Positions 63,369-64,000 of a DNA stretch of 64,000 nucleotides are shown here, piece after piece. A model generated the notes under the pieces. The model made no database searches. It saw only the letters and a list, made by a program, of their open reading frames with translations, and was not told the origin of the DNA. Source of the DNA: Streptomyces lucensis JCM 4490 (GTDB lineage Bacteria; Actinomycetota; Actinomycetes; Streptomycetales; Streptomycetaceae). How positions within the stretch are numbered: the stretch's first letter is position 1; each line of letters starts with the position of its first letter. The stretch spans positions 62,001 through 126,000 of the forward strand of contig NZ_BMUE01000019.1 in assembly GCF_014650035.1 (NCBI RefSeq), read 5' to 3'. The position numbers were made by a program, and so were the translations under genes.

Positions 63369-63441
63369 AGCCCCAAAACGGAATCGAACCGTTGACCTTC
63401 TCCTTACCATGGAGACGCTCTGCCGACTGAGCTATTGGGGC
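63369..63441 (-). tRNA. tRNA-Thr (GGT)
   Basis: A 73-base cloverleaf: acceptor GCCCCAA/TTGGGGC, D arm GCTC...GAGC, anticodon stem TCTCC/GGAGA with loop ATGGTAA and anticodon GGT, T arm with GGTTCGATTCC, discriminator T. It is first in a tRNA-Thr/tRNA-Met unit, with a good promoter just upstream. Confidence 0.96.
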
Positions 63442-63828
63442 GAGCGATGAAGACATTACACGGTCCGCCGCCGTTCGCCCAAATCCGTATCCGGCCGCCC
63501 GGCGGGGCCCCTTCCCGAGCGTTCTCCGCCACCTCCCGGGCACCGGCGGCGCGGGCCGCCGACGGCCCGGAGGGGGATGCGCCCACGCGCGCGTGAGTGA
63601 CGTTCGTGCACCGTCCGGGGGACGCACCGCCCGGGAGGGGCGGACGGGCCACGCCGGTACGACTATTGCGTCGCTGCGCGCCCTGTGCGGCTCGCCACCC
63701 TAGGCTCGACCCACTGTGCGTGATCTTGGGTGTCCCGGTCGCGACGTTCCACGGATCCCCGGTTCCTCAGGTTCCCCACGTCCTCACGCCGGTCCGCCCG
63801 GAGGCGCCGGCCCCGACCCTGGAGCGCG
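63442..63828. other. 387-base divergent region before tRNA-Thr and the amidohydrolase gene
   Basis: No gene. It contains the tRNA promoter (63453-63482, minus strand) and, for the plus-strand gene, a TAGGCT -10-like box at 63701-63706, which would give a leader of about 115 bases. The middle is GC rich without features. Confidence 0.5.
63453..63482 (-). promoter_or_regulatory. Promoter of the tRNA-Thr/Met unit
   Basis: On the minus strand TTGGGC (63477-63482), an 18-base spacer and TAATGT (63453-63458), with the tRNA starting 12 bases later. Confidence 0.65.
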
Positions 63829-64000
63829 ATGCCCGACAGCCAGCCGCAGCCGCAACCGCCGTCGAACCCGCCGGGGTCCTCCCCGGCCTCCGTGCTGCTG
63901 TGCGGGGCGCGGCTCACCGACGGCCGGACCGTGGACGTACGGCTGGGCGGCGGGCGCATCGAGGCGGTGGGCACGGTCGGCAGTCTCGCGCCCGGTCCCG
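63829..64000 (+). CDS. Amidohydrolase/deaminase family protein, 5' end only
   Basis: The ATG at 63829 has GGAG four bases before its last spacer. After a Gln/Pro/Ser-rich start the visible 57 codons read 'SVLLCGARLTDGRTVDVRLG' and 'GGRIEAVGTVGSL', the N-terminal beta-sandwich strand pattern of metal-dependent amidohydrolases such as cytosine deaminases and dihydroorotases. The catalytic domain is outside the window, so the substrate cannot be called. Confidence 0.6.
   Translation, partial: MPDSQPQPQPPSNPPGSSPASVLLCGARLTDGRTVDVRLGGGRIEAVGTVGSLAPGP

Noticed and set aside
63716..63828. GTG at 63716 as the start of the amidohydrolase
   Set aside because: It is in another frame from the conserved 'GARLTDGR' segment; the ATG at 63829 has a ribosome site.

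Overview
The window reads as a chromosomal segment of a Streptomyces. It has very high G+C, strong third-position G/C bias and frequent GTG starts. Its gene order matches what I remember of the S. coelicolor region holding the rpsL (str), S10, spc and alpha ribosomal operons, rpoBC, secE-nusG and glmS/coaA/glmM. Gene names rest on reading the translated sequences; no database search was possible.

Layout. (1) 1-1776: plus-strand cluster of a DUF4388-like protein and two roadblock/LC7 proteins, entered in mid-operon. (2) 1796-9512: an RpiR/SIS regulator and small membrane proteins around aminosugar and coenzyme A genes (glmS, coaA, glmM) plus a DUF389 membrane protein. (3) 9685-29179: rplM-rpsI, then on the minus strand the whole S10-spc-alpha array, read from rpsJ (29179) down to truA (11868), with secY, adk, map, infA and rpoA inside. 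(4) 29590-37101: an accessory island between rpsJ and tuf. It holds a WXG-like gene trio, a secreted intradiol dioxygenase with AraC and LysR regulators, and a streptogrisin-C-like protease. The dioxygenase and the protease end in nearly the same chitin-binding-type module. (5) 37354-41714: the str operon rpsL-rpsG-fusA-tuf. (6) 42232-55533: rpoC, rpoB, rplL, rplJ, a lipoprotein, rplA, rplK, nusG, secE and tRNA-Trp. (7) 55797-64000: aspC-like aminotransferase, adenosine deaminase, murB, an MFS exporter with its TetR repressor, two MaoC-fold hydratases, rpmG, tRNA-Met, tRNA-Thr and the start of an amidohydrolase.

Most of the window makes ribosomes, RNA polymerase and the Sec channel, divided into transcription units by clear hairpins. 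Promoters with good -35/-10 spacing are visible for rpsL, rpoB, rplJ and the tRNA-Thr/Met pair. Several plus-strand genes beside these clusters seem to make leaderless mRNAs.

The signals most worth following are a near-identical 36-37 nt leader element in front of both rpsJ and rpsL; a terminator-type attenuator in the rplJL leader; a dyad overlapping the rpoB promoter; matching TetR operators in front of the TetR and MFS genes; and the accessory island, whose WXG-like trio falls in G+C at its distal end. No rRNA, CRISPR array, insertion sequence or replication origin was seen.
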